DNA from: Abelmoschus esculentus
Taxonomy: Eukaryota; Streptophyta; Magnoliopsida; Malvales; Malvaceae
Assembly: GCA_035048815.1 (NCBI GenBank)
Contig: JAUCBN010000006.1
Location: forward strand, 17,251,001 to 17,315,000
Direction: 5' to 3'
Length of the DNA: 64,000 nt
Every line of letters begins with the position of its first letter. Positions within the stretch are counted from its first letter, which is position 1. The translations under genes and the position numbers were made by a program. A model generated the notes under the pieces. It had not been told where the DNA came from. It ran no database searches and was given only the letters and a program-made list of their open reading frames with translations. Below are positions 49,266 through 62,600 of the stretch, piece by piece.

Positions 49266-49452
49266 TAAAAAGAAAGATGACACAAAAAATCTTTGATAAT
49301 ATTTTTTCTTTTTTTAAATAAAAGACATTAAATTGGATGATTTGAAATGCTTAAATGTAAATATGATATAGAAAAAATATATTATGTGTCTTAATTTAAT
49401 TGGTTGAAAACCATATCTTAGGTAGTGGAACGGGTTCATGTAATAATTTCTC

Positions 49453-52400
49453 CTGATATGCATTGGATGTAACAATCCTTGCTGCTTTCCTTGGATACGA
49501 CAAATACTTATTCGAAAAATCGAATATCGACTATTATTTCAATTCTAAAACTAATGATCCATTAAATTCGAAAGAATAATTAAAGTAAAGTAATATCATC
49601 AAAAGATATTTATAATGAAATTTTTGAAAAAAAATAAATTGACATAATCTCTCTGTCTTTGAACAAAATAAAAGTCCTCGCCTCATAGTGATAGACATTA
49701 TCTCTATAAGTTTGATAATAAAAATACATTAAATGTTACTTCTGTTGCATCACATTTTCATTCTCCATGTACCCCCATCCCTTTATCAAGGGCGACAACC
49801 ACTTGACATGAAAGATCAACTATGCCATTGAGTGTGGGATGAGGGGATAAGACAAGGGCTAAGTGTTCCTTAAATTTCACTTTTGTATGCCTTAAACACA
49901 TGCATTTGTCTTAAACACTCCACTAAGACTGGTCTAGTTGACTGGACTAATTGTCCTCATCGTTGTCGTTTCAATCATGTTGATCCTTCATATTATTTGT
50001 GGGAACATATTAATTCGATCTAGAGATGAAGATAGAGCTAGTTGTTGTAAGAAAATTATTAGATCTGTCTAATTTATTACGTTATCAATAATATGATTAT
50101 TGAATGATTTGTTAGTTTAAATAATTTACTATTAGGTAAAAATATTTATTTATCAATAAAAATATTTGTATTATATTTTTAATTGATATTATAAAATTAA
50201 AGAATATGAATATCATTTAGATATATATATATGTTTAAACTTACAACATTTTATCTAAAATCATTATTTATATTTTTAAAGTATTTTTATAATAATACTA
50301 AACACTTATACCTCAAATAAAAACTTAAAAATACTTCATAAAAATACTTTTTCACCTTGTTTTGAAGCAATATTAAACTGAGTTTTAAATTTGTTTATTT
50401 AAAATAACTAGAGTGGTTTTCCAAGTTTAAACTCAAAAATGTTCTAATATCAATAAGAAGTTAGTAATACTAATATTGAAACGGTAAAGTTTTGTTACAC
50501 AAGTTTTATACAAATCCGTATATTTATATTATAAAATTTATATTTTAAATTTTTAATAATAAATTTTAAACTTTAAACCCTAAAACTAAAAAAATTACGA
50601 TTTAAAATTATATTTGATTGCTACTAATTATCTCACAGGAAAACTCATAAAACCCATACAACTTGTTTTATGATTGGGCTTTTGACCCATATAAGATTGG
50701 GTATCAAATTTATTTTATTGGACTCGTCCGGTTTTATGAAATTTGAAAGACATTTTAGATAAAAAATGTATTAAAAAAATTAAAACTTTGATAAGTAACG
50801 TGACATAAAGATAGAGAAAAACGAACATAATAAAATTTACGAAAAATAAATAATTATAACACACAAAATTTTATTAAAAAATCTAAAAAACTATAATTAA
50901 ATATAATAAATTATGAAAAAAATTAAATGTTTACTATCAATAATCACAATCAATTCTAAAATTATTATCGTCGATCACCGGTAATAAAAAGGCAAAATTT
51001 AGTACACTCCAAGTTAAAATTTTTAAATAGGTGTTGTTTTATGAAATAAAAAAGGAAAGTTTTTCTTAATATTTGGCATAAATGTTTGTTCTACAAAATT
51101 TTTGAGTAATTAGGATGTTACCTTAAAATTAAAAAATTGACCCCTCAAATTTATAAAATATTGTATTAAGACTTGTATTTTTTAAATATTTTAATTTAAA
51201 TATTTCTAATTATTTTTAAGAATTCTTATTACTAACTCTGTCTCGTTAAGATTGTCTATTATTAAAGAAATTATATCATGGGTTATTTTTGTCAAGTCAT
51301 CCATGAGACCAATTAGTCAAATACATCTATTTATTATTTTTTTTTATCTCATATTTTTTATCAAACAAAAAATCACTTGGTAAAAATTATTTTTAAATTT
51401 AATTTATAATTAAATATTAATAAAAAAGTACTTGCTAAAAAATATGAGGTAAAAAAATTAAATGAATCATTTGATTGGTTGATCTCTTAGGTGACGTGAC
51501 AGAAATGAGTTATAATATAATTTTTCTCTATTATTGACATTTTGAAAGTTAAAAATTTTAAATTTAATTATAGTTATGTTAAATATTTTAAATAATTAAA
51601 TTTTATAAGATATATATTTAGAAACTTCCTGATAAGATTTCTAAAATATATATTTTTTAATATTTTTATTAATAATAAAATTTAAATAATTATAAATAAA
51701 AAAATCAAGAATGGATATTTTTCTTGGAATAGAACGGGTAATTGTTTCAAAAGTTATTTAAAAAATTAGTTAAAACTTTCAAAAAAATTTAAAACTTTTA
51801 ATTCAAAATTTTTTTAAAATTTAAATTAACTCTTAACTTTTACTCTAAATTACGCTACTAATCTAAATTACTCTCAGCTTTCAATCCCCTGGTAAATTAA
51901 GTTTTCTAGAAACGGAAACGAGATATTTATTTGAAAACAGAATCCCTGGACGAGAATGGTAGGCAAAGCCGACATAGAGGGAACAAAAAGTAGATAAAGC
52001 AAAGGTGGAAAACCGGATGATGTCGGCCTCCAGACATTTCTGTATAGGGAAATAAAAAAGAAGAAGAAGAAGCAAATCCTAAGTTTGACTGACAAAAAGA
52101 AAAACCAGTAGACATAGGGGAGTTAGACACGATGATGATGGTGATGATCATGGAAGGGAGATCAAATCATGACATAAAGAATTGAAGATTTAAGGATTAG
52201 GAAGAGAGAGAAAAAAGTATGGGGGGCATGGAGTGGAATTTGTCACTTTTTGTTTCTTGCCAAATAAATTTGGGTTAATATATCTTTTGGACTATGACTT
52301 TGGTTTTGATACAGAATTTGACCTTTGAAGTTCTTTTGATGCAATTTGGCCACTGACTTTAGTTGTGAAGTTTTAGGGATGGAATCTGGGGTGGAGGGAA

Positions 52401-53397
52401 AACATCCATTTAAAAATTTAAAATTTATATATGATTTTAAAAAAATTATTAAAAATCTATTTTGGTCTTCTTAAAATATTATAAGTTTGTCTTCTTAGAA
52501 TTTATAGATTCACACTTAGTAATATAAAATCTTACGCCCATCCCAAACTTACACATCTTTTAACTGAAAATCCAGCAACCATCTACTTTGACCAGAACGC
52601 TCTATAAATTATACAAATTGTTCTACCGCTAGTTCTTGGCACATTGATTAACCATGAAAAAAATTATAATCGAAATAGACCATCGACCTTCACTGAAAAA
52701 AAAAATTCACTAATATTCATCACACGATCATTAAATCAAAAAAAAAACATACAAATAAAAGTTAAAATATATTTTTTAAAACTATTCTACAAATAATCAA
52801 TACCCAAAGTGTATACAGAAGTCAAAGTTCTGTGACAAATTGTATCCAAAATATGTGTCTCTATTGTAGATCAAAATAAAAAACAAAGGACCAAAAATCA
52901 CATTAATCCAATCAATTTCAAAGCTAATAGTGTTTCTTGAGAGACCAGAAGGTGTTATGGAGCAGTAAAAAAGGAGATGACCATTTTGAAGCAACATACT
53001 GGTAGGGCTTGCGGGGGACATTGCCTTTTGCTTTTATCCTCCTTTGTTTGCTTGTCTTGTTTACAACATTTGATCTTTCTTTGCCTTGTTTCTCTTGCAA
53101 ATTGGTCCGACCAAATTTCCTTGTGTTTTAAATGATCATTAAAGGTTCGGTTGATATATTTTAATTTGTTAAAATTTTAATCAATTTGTTTTCATGGACT
53201 TAACGATTTGATTACGATTTTTTGAATCAACTACAGTGACAGTGGTTACAGTAGTATCTATTCTATAATATATTCTTAATTATTAGGCTTTGATTGCTCA
53301 ATCACTGTACTACTAATACTGGTGCTCGAACTTATGACTTTTAAGAACAACAATCGTTATTTTAACCACTAAAACTAGATAATTCGTACAATGACTT
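49453..53397. other. Gene-poor AT-rich DNA
   Basis: No protein family recognised in any frame. A GAAAATTATTAGATC block near 50053 recalls the MITE ends at 12 kb but has no partner found. Most is low-GC sequence. Confidence 0.5.
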
Positions 53398-53938
53398 GAT
53401 TAAGGATGATAATGAGCATGTTCGGCTCGCGAGCTATTTGAACTCGGCTCGGTCAAAGCTCAATTTGAGTGAACTTGACTCGGCTCGGGATCTACACGAG
53501 CCAAGACGAACTTGGATCGTGAACAGACTCGGAATAATTATATATAAACATACATATATATATATATATATTTATATATACATTAAAAATAATTATTTAA
53601 CAAAAATAAAATAATTGAGAGTAAATCCATTAAAAATAAATTGAATATTATCAACTAAAACAAATTTATAAAACTACAAATAAAAAATAAAAAATAAACT
53701 ATAAATAAATAAATAATAAAACACAATAATATAGAAAATTGTCCATTTCGACCCAAACCGAACCGAGCTGAACCTGATAAACTTTGAGTCTGAACGAAAC
53801 CCAATAATATAATTTTCGAGCCGAGCTCGAGCCTAAAATTCTAAATTCGGCGTGTCTCGAACCAAACCAATCCCAAATATACCTGTTTCCGAGCCGAGCT
53901 TGATTTGACTCGGATTCGGTTCATTATCGCCCATAGAC
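53398..53938. repeat. GGCTCGG-type dispersed repeat
   Basis: Begins GATGATAATGAGCATG and ends with the inverse-like CATTATCGCCC; internal GAACTCGGCTCGGTC and CGAGCCGAGCTCGAGC are in opposite orientations. A (TA)n run at 53551-53582 is embedded. Non-coding. Confidence 0.5.
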
Positions 53939-54516
53939 TTGATTATATTTTGTTTTGTTTTGTTTTGGATTAATATGATTGTAAATGGTATGGATTCATA
54001 TTTTTCTTAAATATTAATCTATACTTAACGACATTCTTTATGATTACATTTTTTTTTGTCTTAAAACAAAAGTTATAAAAAATGAGAATAATACTTTAAA
54101 TAAAAAAAATAAATCATCGTAAACACGTGCCTTTAATTCAGAATTAATTAATTTCACTCTCTTCTTTGGTATCTAATTAGTACTTACAATCGTTTTAATT
54201 ACTTTTTCTTAATAATAATATTATGAAATAAATTGAATTAAAAATAATTAAGAACCTTCCGAAACATGATAAAGATCTCGGTGAATTGGTAGTGACATGT
54301 GTACGGATATGTCGGCTGCCTGACAGCATATGAACCCAACCAGTGTCAGTAATATGAAAGATTTGTCCCCTTCGGTTCTCCCGACAAAATCTAGGACTCG
54401 CTTTTGTATTTTCCCAAAATTTGTAAATTATAATTAGAAATAAATTTATTTATTTTTACTGTGATTTTTTTATTATTTAAACCCAATGTGGCGGCTCATT
54501 TGTTGCATCTCCGAAA
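53939..54516. other. Upstream region of the Aux/IAA gene
   Basis: AT-rich, no repeat match. Presumed promoter; no convincing TATA box was identified. Confidence 0.5.
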
Positions 54517-55278
54517 ATGGGTCGGAAAAGGGCAACCCGTTCTTCATCTTCGGACAGCACCAACCAATTGGCCTTCTCAACCACCACTGCTTCTTCCTCC
54601 TCCTCCTCCCAGAGGGACCTCGGCACCGATCTTCGCCTCGGTCTTAGCTTCTCGATCTACCCTCCTTATGCAAGGTATATTATATGGTCACGGTAACGAA
54701 CATAATGAATGTTTATTATAATATAGTCGGTATGATACATGACTAATGAAGTACCTGCTCTATTCTAATATCAGGGAGGAACCGCCATCGGAATGGCAGC
54801 CGATGAGTGCGGCGGTTGCGGAAGATGAATACGAGTGCAACAGCTCAACTTTCTATGTCAAGGTTTACATGGAAGGGATTCCTATCGGGAGAAAACTAGA
54901 CCTGTTAGCTCACGAGAGTTACTATGATCTGATAAGGACACTGGAGCACATGTTCCATACAAACATCATCTGTAAGTTTGGTTATTTTTATTAAAAAATC
55001 AATCTTTTCTGAACATAAATGTTGAGAATTTGTTTTTTCCTGCAGGGTCCGAGGCAGAAGTGGATGGGGAGAATTATGGTCAATATCATGTTTTGACGTA
55101 TGAAGACAAGGAAGGGGATTGGATTATGGTCGGTGATATTCCCTGGGAGTAAGTAAACAAGGTTTCGGATTTGTCTCTTTTAATGCAGAAGAACAGAACT
55201 GGAATCTGATGTTTTTTGTGCATGTTGTGTAGGATGTTCTTGTCGGCTGTGAGGAGATTGAAGATCAGCAAATGCTGA
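54517..55278 (+). CDS. Non-canonical Aux/IAA repressor without degron (IAA20/IAA30-like)
   Basis: Nuclear transcriptional repressor of auxin responses. Four exons (54517-54674, 54775-54971, 55046-55148 and 55233-55278) join in phase to about 167 residues. An EAR repression motif LRLGL sits at 39-43, recruiting TOPLESS co-repressors in this family. The PB1 dimerisation domain follows: invariant Lys82 in FYVKVYMEGIPIGRK, then YEDKEGDWIMVGD and PWEMFLSAVRRLKI. The domain II degron (GWPP core) is absent, as in IAA20, IAA30 and IAA31, so the protein should escape TIR1/AFB-dependent turnover. The Ser-rich N-terminus (SSSSSSQ near 26-32) is of low complexity. The start is the ATG of MGRKRATRSS, because the upstream ATG is in another phase. 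Subgroup placement is by motif pattern. Confidence 0.9.
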
Positions 55279-55487
55279 ATTTTGATGCCATGTCTTCTGC
55301 TATAACTTTTAGAATTAAATGAATCTGTAGGCAGAAAATATAGGGTGAGAAAAATTTAGGGTTTTGAATGTACATTTCCAATACTGAAATGACAATCTGT
55401 TTCACATTTATGACATTGTTATGAATATGTATCTTAGGGACATACTTTTAAGTTAATATTTTTATTTATATGATATTATTATTATGG

Positions 55488-56040
55488 GTGACTATCCGAT
55501 CGAGTCGAGTTGAGTTAAAAAATTTTAAGTTATTCGAGTTTACGAGCCATATTTTATAACTTAAATTTTATTCGAATTTTTTTCGGTTCGAGTCGAGTTT
55601 AAAAAATTTGAATCGAATCGAGTCGAGTTTTCAAGTTCCTATAAATATTTATTTGTAATTATTTATCCTGTTATAGTATGATTTGATTTCAATTTAAGCA
55701 ACTTTCTCTAATCATATAAGATATTTATTTATATATTTTTTTATATGTAGCGATATTTCCTTATATTTTTATATATCAATGTATATATATCATAAAAAAT
55801 TGATAGACTCGTCTTAAACTTAAAAATTAATCATTTAATTATTAAAAGTTTTGAGTTATTCGAATTTTCATTTTATAACTCGAACTTTATTTGAAATTTT
55901 TCGAGTCGAGTCAAAACGAGTTGAGTATTTTCGCCTCGAGTCGAGTTATTCAATTTTTTTCGAGTCAAGTCGAGTATTTTCGCCTCGAGTCGAGTCGAAT
56001 TATTCAATTTTTTTGAGTCGAGTCGAGTTTTGCTTACCCT
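55488..56040. mobile_element. GAGTCGAGTC-rich inverted-end repeat element, copy 2
   Basis: Starts GGGTGACTATCCGATCGAGT and ends GAGTTTTGCTTACCC. Shares TTAAGTTATTCGAGTTTACG with the 44.5-kb copy. Flanked by ATTATTAT-like sequence on both sides, a possible 8-bp duplication but of low complexity. It lies 200 bp downstream of the Aux/IAA gene. Confidence 0.6.
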
Positions 56041-59000
56041 TAATTATTATATTAGTGTCATATAAATTTATATTATCAATTTAAGTTATTTATTATTAAT
56101 TGATAAAAAAATATTTATATAGGTATCATTTAAACCCAAAATACTAACAACTCATTATATTCACGCTATAACTATGTTCTTTTCTAATGCAATATTATAT
56201 ACAAAATTAATTTTATGAAAAATTAATTTATGATTTAAGGTTGAAGAACAAAATATAAATATTTAAAAATAAGAAAGATAAATTTATAAATAAATCAAAA
56301 TTTAAACAATTTAAATAGGTTAAGATTCAGAGTATTTTCACCTGAAAAAAAAAACATTTGGTGGTATGGCTGTATCTAAGATTCTGAGAATATTTGATCT
56401 GAATTCTCATTATAAACTCATTTAATAATAATAATAAAAGAAAATTCTAGTTTCAACATTTAATTTTATTATAAACTCATTTTCTCTCAATTTTATAATA
56501 AATTTAATATTTGATATTTATATTATTTATGTTTACTCTTTATTTTTATAAATTGAATTGAAAATCATTCTTTGAAAAAAGTCGGATCGAGAGAGACGAA
56601 GCCTTTTATAATTGTTCTTTCTAAATTCTTTTAGTATAATTGTATTTTTAGTCCTTTTAGTTTAGATGTTAATTAAATAGGATTTGTCTTTCTTAATTTT
56701 TAAATTTAAAAATTTAATAAACTATAATCTTTTCTAACATTAAATCTTAATTCCATCCCTAATCTAATCATTAATTTTTAAATAAAATTACTTATAAAAA
56801 CGTAAAAATTTTAATATTATTGACGTAAAAGCTCACGTGATAGTTTATATATATATTTATGATGTTAAATTATTTATTGACGTGACATATAAGATGAATA
56901 ATTTGGTGTTAGCATGAAATATATGAGGACTAAAATGTGAATTGATAGTTTAAAATCATTAAAATTTTAATATTAAATTATTTTTAAATGAAAAGACCAT
57001 TTTAGGCCCATGCACCATTAAACTTCTATGTAACAATCTCCAAATTTTTTTCACCTACTTTGGGCTAAATCCAAGCTACTGACAGGCTTCCAGTTGGCTA
57101 CCTTGTTTTTCCAGTTGGAAGTCTAATATGAAAGTAAATACTCAAATATGAAATAATTTGATCTAACTTTTTAATTAATTAGGTACATGTTTATTTTAAA
57201 ACGATTATTTTTGAGTTTTTTAATCAATTACAGTATTATAGTAGTATCTGTTCTAGAGTATACTCTAGACTATTAGACATTGATCGCTCAAATACTGTGC
57301 TGATATTCTTGGTGTTCGAATCCGTGATTTCTAAGAACAATAACGGTTCTCTTAAGCACTGAGGTTAGACGATTCGTGCCAATTATTATTTTTTTATATG
57401 TTAATAAGAATCTCTGACTTCATGACAAGTGTTTCCTCTGTCCTTGTGACACGTTTTTTTTATTTTTATTTTTGTGGTTTATTTTATTTGTCTTTGTGGC
57501 ATGATTCAACATACCCTAGCAGCTGATTGTTGCAGAGATTTGAATCGGCGCTAGTTTCTGATTATGATTTTGTCGGTGGTCATTGATGGTTAGATCCCCA
57601 CTCGGTTGATGATTGTGTGTCGATATAATCAGTCCTAGGTAGCAGAATATTCTGTCTGATGGTTTAGATCGCTCACCACTCCTTATTCACCCCTTATGTG
57701 TCTTGATTGGACTGAGACAATGAGATTCAAGAAATTTCTGGATTTTGATGGTATGCTTATCTCCATAGAAAATATTTTATTTTTCTTTGTTTTTTGGTTT
57801 TTCTGAATTCATTGTAATTGTAATATTTTTTATGAATTTAATAAAAATTCAATGACAATTATAAAAAAGAAAACATAAGTATAATATTATAGTAAAATTA
57901 GATTTACTGGGCCTCTAGATATTCATTGAGCCAATTTTAAACACCTTTAACAAAATCGTTCTAGTACACTCTAAATATTTAGTGACCTTAATCAGATATA
58001 ATTCTTAACATGTGTAATAAACACGATCATACATAATTTTAAAAAACAAAAAACAAAATGAATTCAACTAAATATTTGTAAGAAAATAAAATATTAGTTT
58101 TGAACTAGTGATAAAGTCAATAAAAAAGTCAAAATATTATTATATCTCACAAATTTTGAATTAGGTTAAACTCATTTTATATTCAAAAGTATTATAATAT
58201 ACGCATAACAAATTAATAAATATTTATTAATTATTTTTATTTAATTTATTAATCGATTAATTCAAATTAAATTTTATAAAAAAATAATATAAAAAATTTT
58301 TTAATTAAATTTTTATTCATAATATTAAAATTTAAATTCGAACTTTAATATATTTTTAAAATTTAATCATACAGTTTAAATTGACACTTGGTGTTAATAA
58401 CTTCATTCAAAGGTCAAACAAATTAATCACAATTTATGTGTCAGCAAATTATCCGTTTCTAGAAGCTGTTAATTTCTAATACGTGCATGTTAGATGAAAA
58501 TGATGTAATAAAAAAATTATTGATAGACACTAATTAATTTAATGATTAAAAATATTTTTATTTTATTTTATTTGGTATGAATTTAAATTTTGATAAAGTG
58601 TATAATATTTTTTATTTAATAAAAAACATCATTTGATATACCTGCAATAGAGAAAATTTTTTACAAACGATTTAAATTCATGATTTATGGCGTTAATTTA
58701 AAGATTTAAAATTTAGGCCTATAATTTAAATTTTAATTATAAATTTTAAAATTATTTATTTACTTATTTCCTTTTACTTTACTTCCATATTTAATTTATT
58801 GTCCTTTAATTTATTTATATTACTTGTTAATAAAATATACATATGTATATTGTTCATGTGTCTGTTCTAGATTATAATCTCTACTATTTGATATTGATCG
58901 TCCAATCACTCTGTTGACATCGTTAGTGTTCGAACCCGTAACCTCTAGAAACATTAAATGTTCTTTTAATTACTTAAACTAGAGGGCTATTGCGATATTC

Positions 59001-59630
59001 ATTTTTTAAATATCTTAGATTGTGAGATTCTTATATACCTGAATTGTATCTCTATTTATACATATATTTTTAAAAATTAAATATTAAATAGACTAAATTT
59101 ATTTTTTTAACAAATATAATACAAACTCTTATATATCAATTTTTAGGCGTTATAAGGTACAAACCTCTCTTCACTTATAACCAACTTTTAAATCATTAAA
59201 TCTCTGTTTAATTTTTAGTGTTCAATCAACTTTATTTAAATGATCGAAATAATCTTTTGATTTTATTTTAAAACTTATTTTTTTTAAAATTCTCCCAAAA
59301 ATATTTTTTAATAAAAGAATAAATTTTTAAAATTTATCTTCTTTAATGCATATATGTACAGTCTCCCATCAATCATTCCCACTGAATCAAGCATTGGATT
59401 CCCATGGTTTTAAAATTTGAATCCCTGTGTCGAATTAAGTATAATTAAGTATGACATTGTTTTCACTTGTTGCATCACCCATGACGTCTGCACCATCTGA
59501 CTCTAAGGAGTATTTATATTCTTTTATTTCTACAAGAATATTGCAGGATGATTTTTCTGGTAATTAAAATACAAATAAAATCTATAAACCAAAAAAGGAA
59601 TAACACTTGCTAGAACTTATAAGTACATGA

Positions 59631-59661
<31 letters not shown>

Positions 59662-59668
59662 GATAAGT
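56041..59668. other. Intergenic, no gene seen
   Basis: AT-rich. At 56580-56760 is a relic of the GGGATGGAG-type repeat (compare 35540-35740). At 57230-57380 and 58860-58985 a similar block occurs twice, with ATTGATCG, then CACTGTGCTGATATTCTTGGTG, or CACTCTGTTGACATCGTTAGTG, then GTGTTCGAACCC; a third relative is at 53270-53390. A (TA)n run lies at 59631-59657. No protein similarity. Confidence 0.5.
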
Positions 59669-62600
59669 TTATGCAGTGGAAGCACTCATATGAAGTGAAA
59701 CTAAGGAAGCATAGAAACCATCTTTGATGTTGATCAAAGTGTCATGCTTTCCTTTCTCTACGATGACTCCATTTTTAACCACAGCTATAACATCAGCATT
59801 CTTGATGGTGGACAGCCTATGAGCCACAACCACCGTTGTTCGGTTCACCATCACCCTATCAAGGGCATCCTGAACAACCTTCTCCGATTCCGCATCCAAT
59901 GCACTCGTTGCCTCATCTAGGAGCAGTATCTTTGGACTTTTGACGATGGCTCGAGCAATGGCTACACGTTGTTTCTGTCCTCCAGACAACTGAACTCCTC
60001 GTTCGCCTACGACCGTGTCGTAACCCTAGAGACAAAAAGATATAAGCAATCAATCTGGCATGTTTGGAAACATGTAGCATAAGATTTTGTAATGGTTATA
60101 ACTTATAACTCACCTGTTGTAGTGCACTAATGAACTTGTGAGCATTGGCTGATTCTGATGCTGCTAAAATCTCAGACTCGGTTGCATTTCCGCCTTTTCC
60201 GTATGCAATGTTAGCTCGGATTGTGTCATTAAACAGAACAGGCTCTTGGCTCACGAGTCCCATTTGTTGCCTGAGCCATTTCAATTGAAGCTTTTGGATT
60301 TCAACTCCATCAAGTGTGATGCTTCCCGATTCGGGGTCGTAAAATCTCTGCAACAATGAGATGACTGTGGATTTCCCGCTACCACTTTCTCCAACCAATG
60401 CAACAGTCTACACAACAAAGGTTGAAATGATTAGGACTATTTCGGTTTTTCGAGATTTATCGAATAGGATCACTTGAAGAAAACAATTGTGTTCGAAACA
60501 GCTATATGGTTGACGTTGTTACCTTGCCAGCACGAATAGTCACACTCAAGTCTCGGAGAATTTGGATATCTGGCCTTGATGGATACTTAAAACTGACATG
60601 ATGAAGCTCGATATCTCCCTTCACATTTTCTAGTGTCGTCCCGGACTCATCACTTGGGTCTATCTTAGATTCGCGATCAATAATCGAAAATATTGAAGCG
60701 GCAGAGACCTTGGCTTTACCGGAGTCGGGAGCAAAGGAGCTTGATTGAGAAATTCCTATAGCTGCCATTGTCAAAGCGAAGAAAACCTGCAAAGTTGATA
60801 CAATCTCAGTATCACAGGGACATAAATATTAACTCGGGTTTTAAAAAGGTTTCGAGTTAGACTCACTTGGAAAACATCTCTGAGTGTTGCGTAACCATGC
60901 TCAACAAGTTGAGCTCCGGCATAGAAACATGCTGCATAAACAGAAAACAGAAAGAAGAAAGAAACTCCAAATCCTGTTCCACTGATTAAGCCCTGCTTAA
61001 TCCCGGTTTTCGTCGGGCCTTCACATTTCTTCTTATAGAGCTGCATCACCTTATCTTCTGCACAAAATGATGCAACTGTTCTTATACTACCAACTGCATC
61101 ATTAGCAACTTGGCTTGCCTCTTCATACATCATCTGCAACAATTTACATTTACATGCTTATCAATAATGAGCTTAAAATCATATTTCTTTCTCGAAATTA
61201 TGTAAAATTGAAGTGATTTTTAGCTTACCTTTGCATCTGCACTAAAACCCTTCATGAATTTTATTTGAATGTATCCATTGAGACCAACAAGAGGGAGTAG
61301 TACTAGCACAATGAATGCCAACTGCCAACATGCAACAAAAGCAATGACTAAACCAGAAATTGCTGATGAACTGTTTTGAACCATCTGAGCTAGTGTATCT
61401 CCAACCAGGGCTCGTATTGTGGCTGCATCTGCTGATAGCCTAGCACCAATTGCACCACTAGAATTTTCCGGTTCATCGAACCAACCAACTTCCATGTGGA
61501 CCACTTTCTCGAAACACATCGCTCTGATTCGTTGGACTAATTTACATCCAGCTACAGAAAAGAAATAATTTTGTGCTGGACCTACCACAACTGCTGCCAC
61601 ACCAATGGCAACGAATATCAGTGCCCAAAACCTTGAATCCTCTCTCATTTCATGAGGTGGTTTAAAGAATGCATCAATTACGCTAGAAATTAGGATACCA
61701 AAAATCGGAAATATTACACCGTTGGCAGCTGCAGCTATAGTTCCAAGTATGAGTACAGGAATCTCTGGCTTGTTGAGGTAAGCTAGCCGACGGAGAGAAA
61801 CCTTTGGAGCCTGTTCCGATGGTACTTCAGCAGGGTTTGCTGTATCTTCCATTGTAGGATCGGTGACATTGATCGCAGTAGGTAAACCAAATGATGCATT
61901 GAACGAATGGCGTTTGCTATTTCCCATAGATGACCCCCTACTGATTGAGCGCTGCAACGACCTTTTTAGGCTTGAATGTTTAAACGATTCTGAATTGGCA
62001 TCAGATACCTCTGTTACATGTTCTGACTCCTTATTTACTTCTTGTAACCGAATTAGCTGAGAGTATGCTCCATCGGGATCCTCGAGTAGCTCCGAATGAG
62101 TACCTGCTCAAAGTGCAAAATTGTATCAACACAGAGAAAATGCTAGAATGAATTAGAAGTTGGTAACAAAGATCTTATAGATGATGGTGATGACCAAGTT
62201 CAGATGAAATTCAACAAAGATGTGCTTTTAAACTCACCTTTTTCGACCAACTTTCCTCGATGAATTACAGCAATCATATCAGCATTTCTCACGGTACTCA
62301 AACGGTGAGCGACAATGATAGTTGTCCTATTGCCCATTATCCTATCCAATGCTTCTTGCACCACTCTTTCAGATTCTGCATCTAGTGCACTTGTAGCTTC
62401 ATCTAAAAGTAATATTCTAGGGTCTTTTAGAATTGCTCTTGCTATGGCCACTCTTTGCTTTTGTCCACCAGAAAGCTGAGTTCCATGCTCTCCAACCATA
62501 GTATCTAGTCCCTGCATATGGAGTTCAAAGTTTTCCAAAGTAAATGTTCAATTCCTGTCATGTATAATTGTCGAAGTGATAATGTCGAGTGGACCGGAAA

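Larger units (their letters stand above)
47955..49452. mobile_element. Outer hairpin element, 1.5 kb, containing another element
   Basis: Left arm (47955-48145) begins GAGAAATTATTACACGGACT; the right arm (about 49275-49452) ends with the inverse, GTAATAATTTCTC. Both arms share the stretch around CTTAAGATATGGTTTCAA and ACACATAATATATTTTTT. Flanks CAGATATGC and CTGATATGC match at 8 of 9 bases. The loop holds a telomere-like tract and an independent hairpin element. The end sequence GAGAAATTATTA matches the 12-kb MITE family. Confidence 0.72.

Noticed and set aside
51874..52151. Three overlapping minus-strand frames of 64-74 residues
   Set aside because: Overlapping low-complexity frames with no motif or splice partners.
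54461..54721. Plus-strand frame over Aux/IAA exon 1
   Set aside because: Wrong phase; the other frame gives the EAR motif and joins three further exons.
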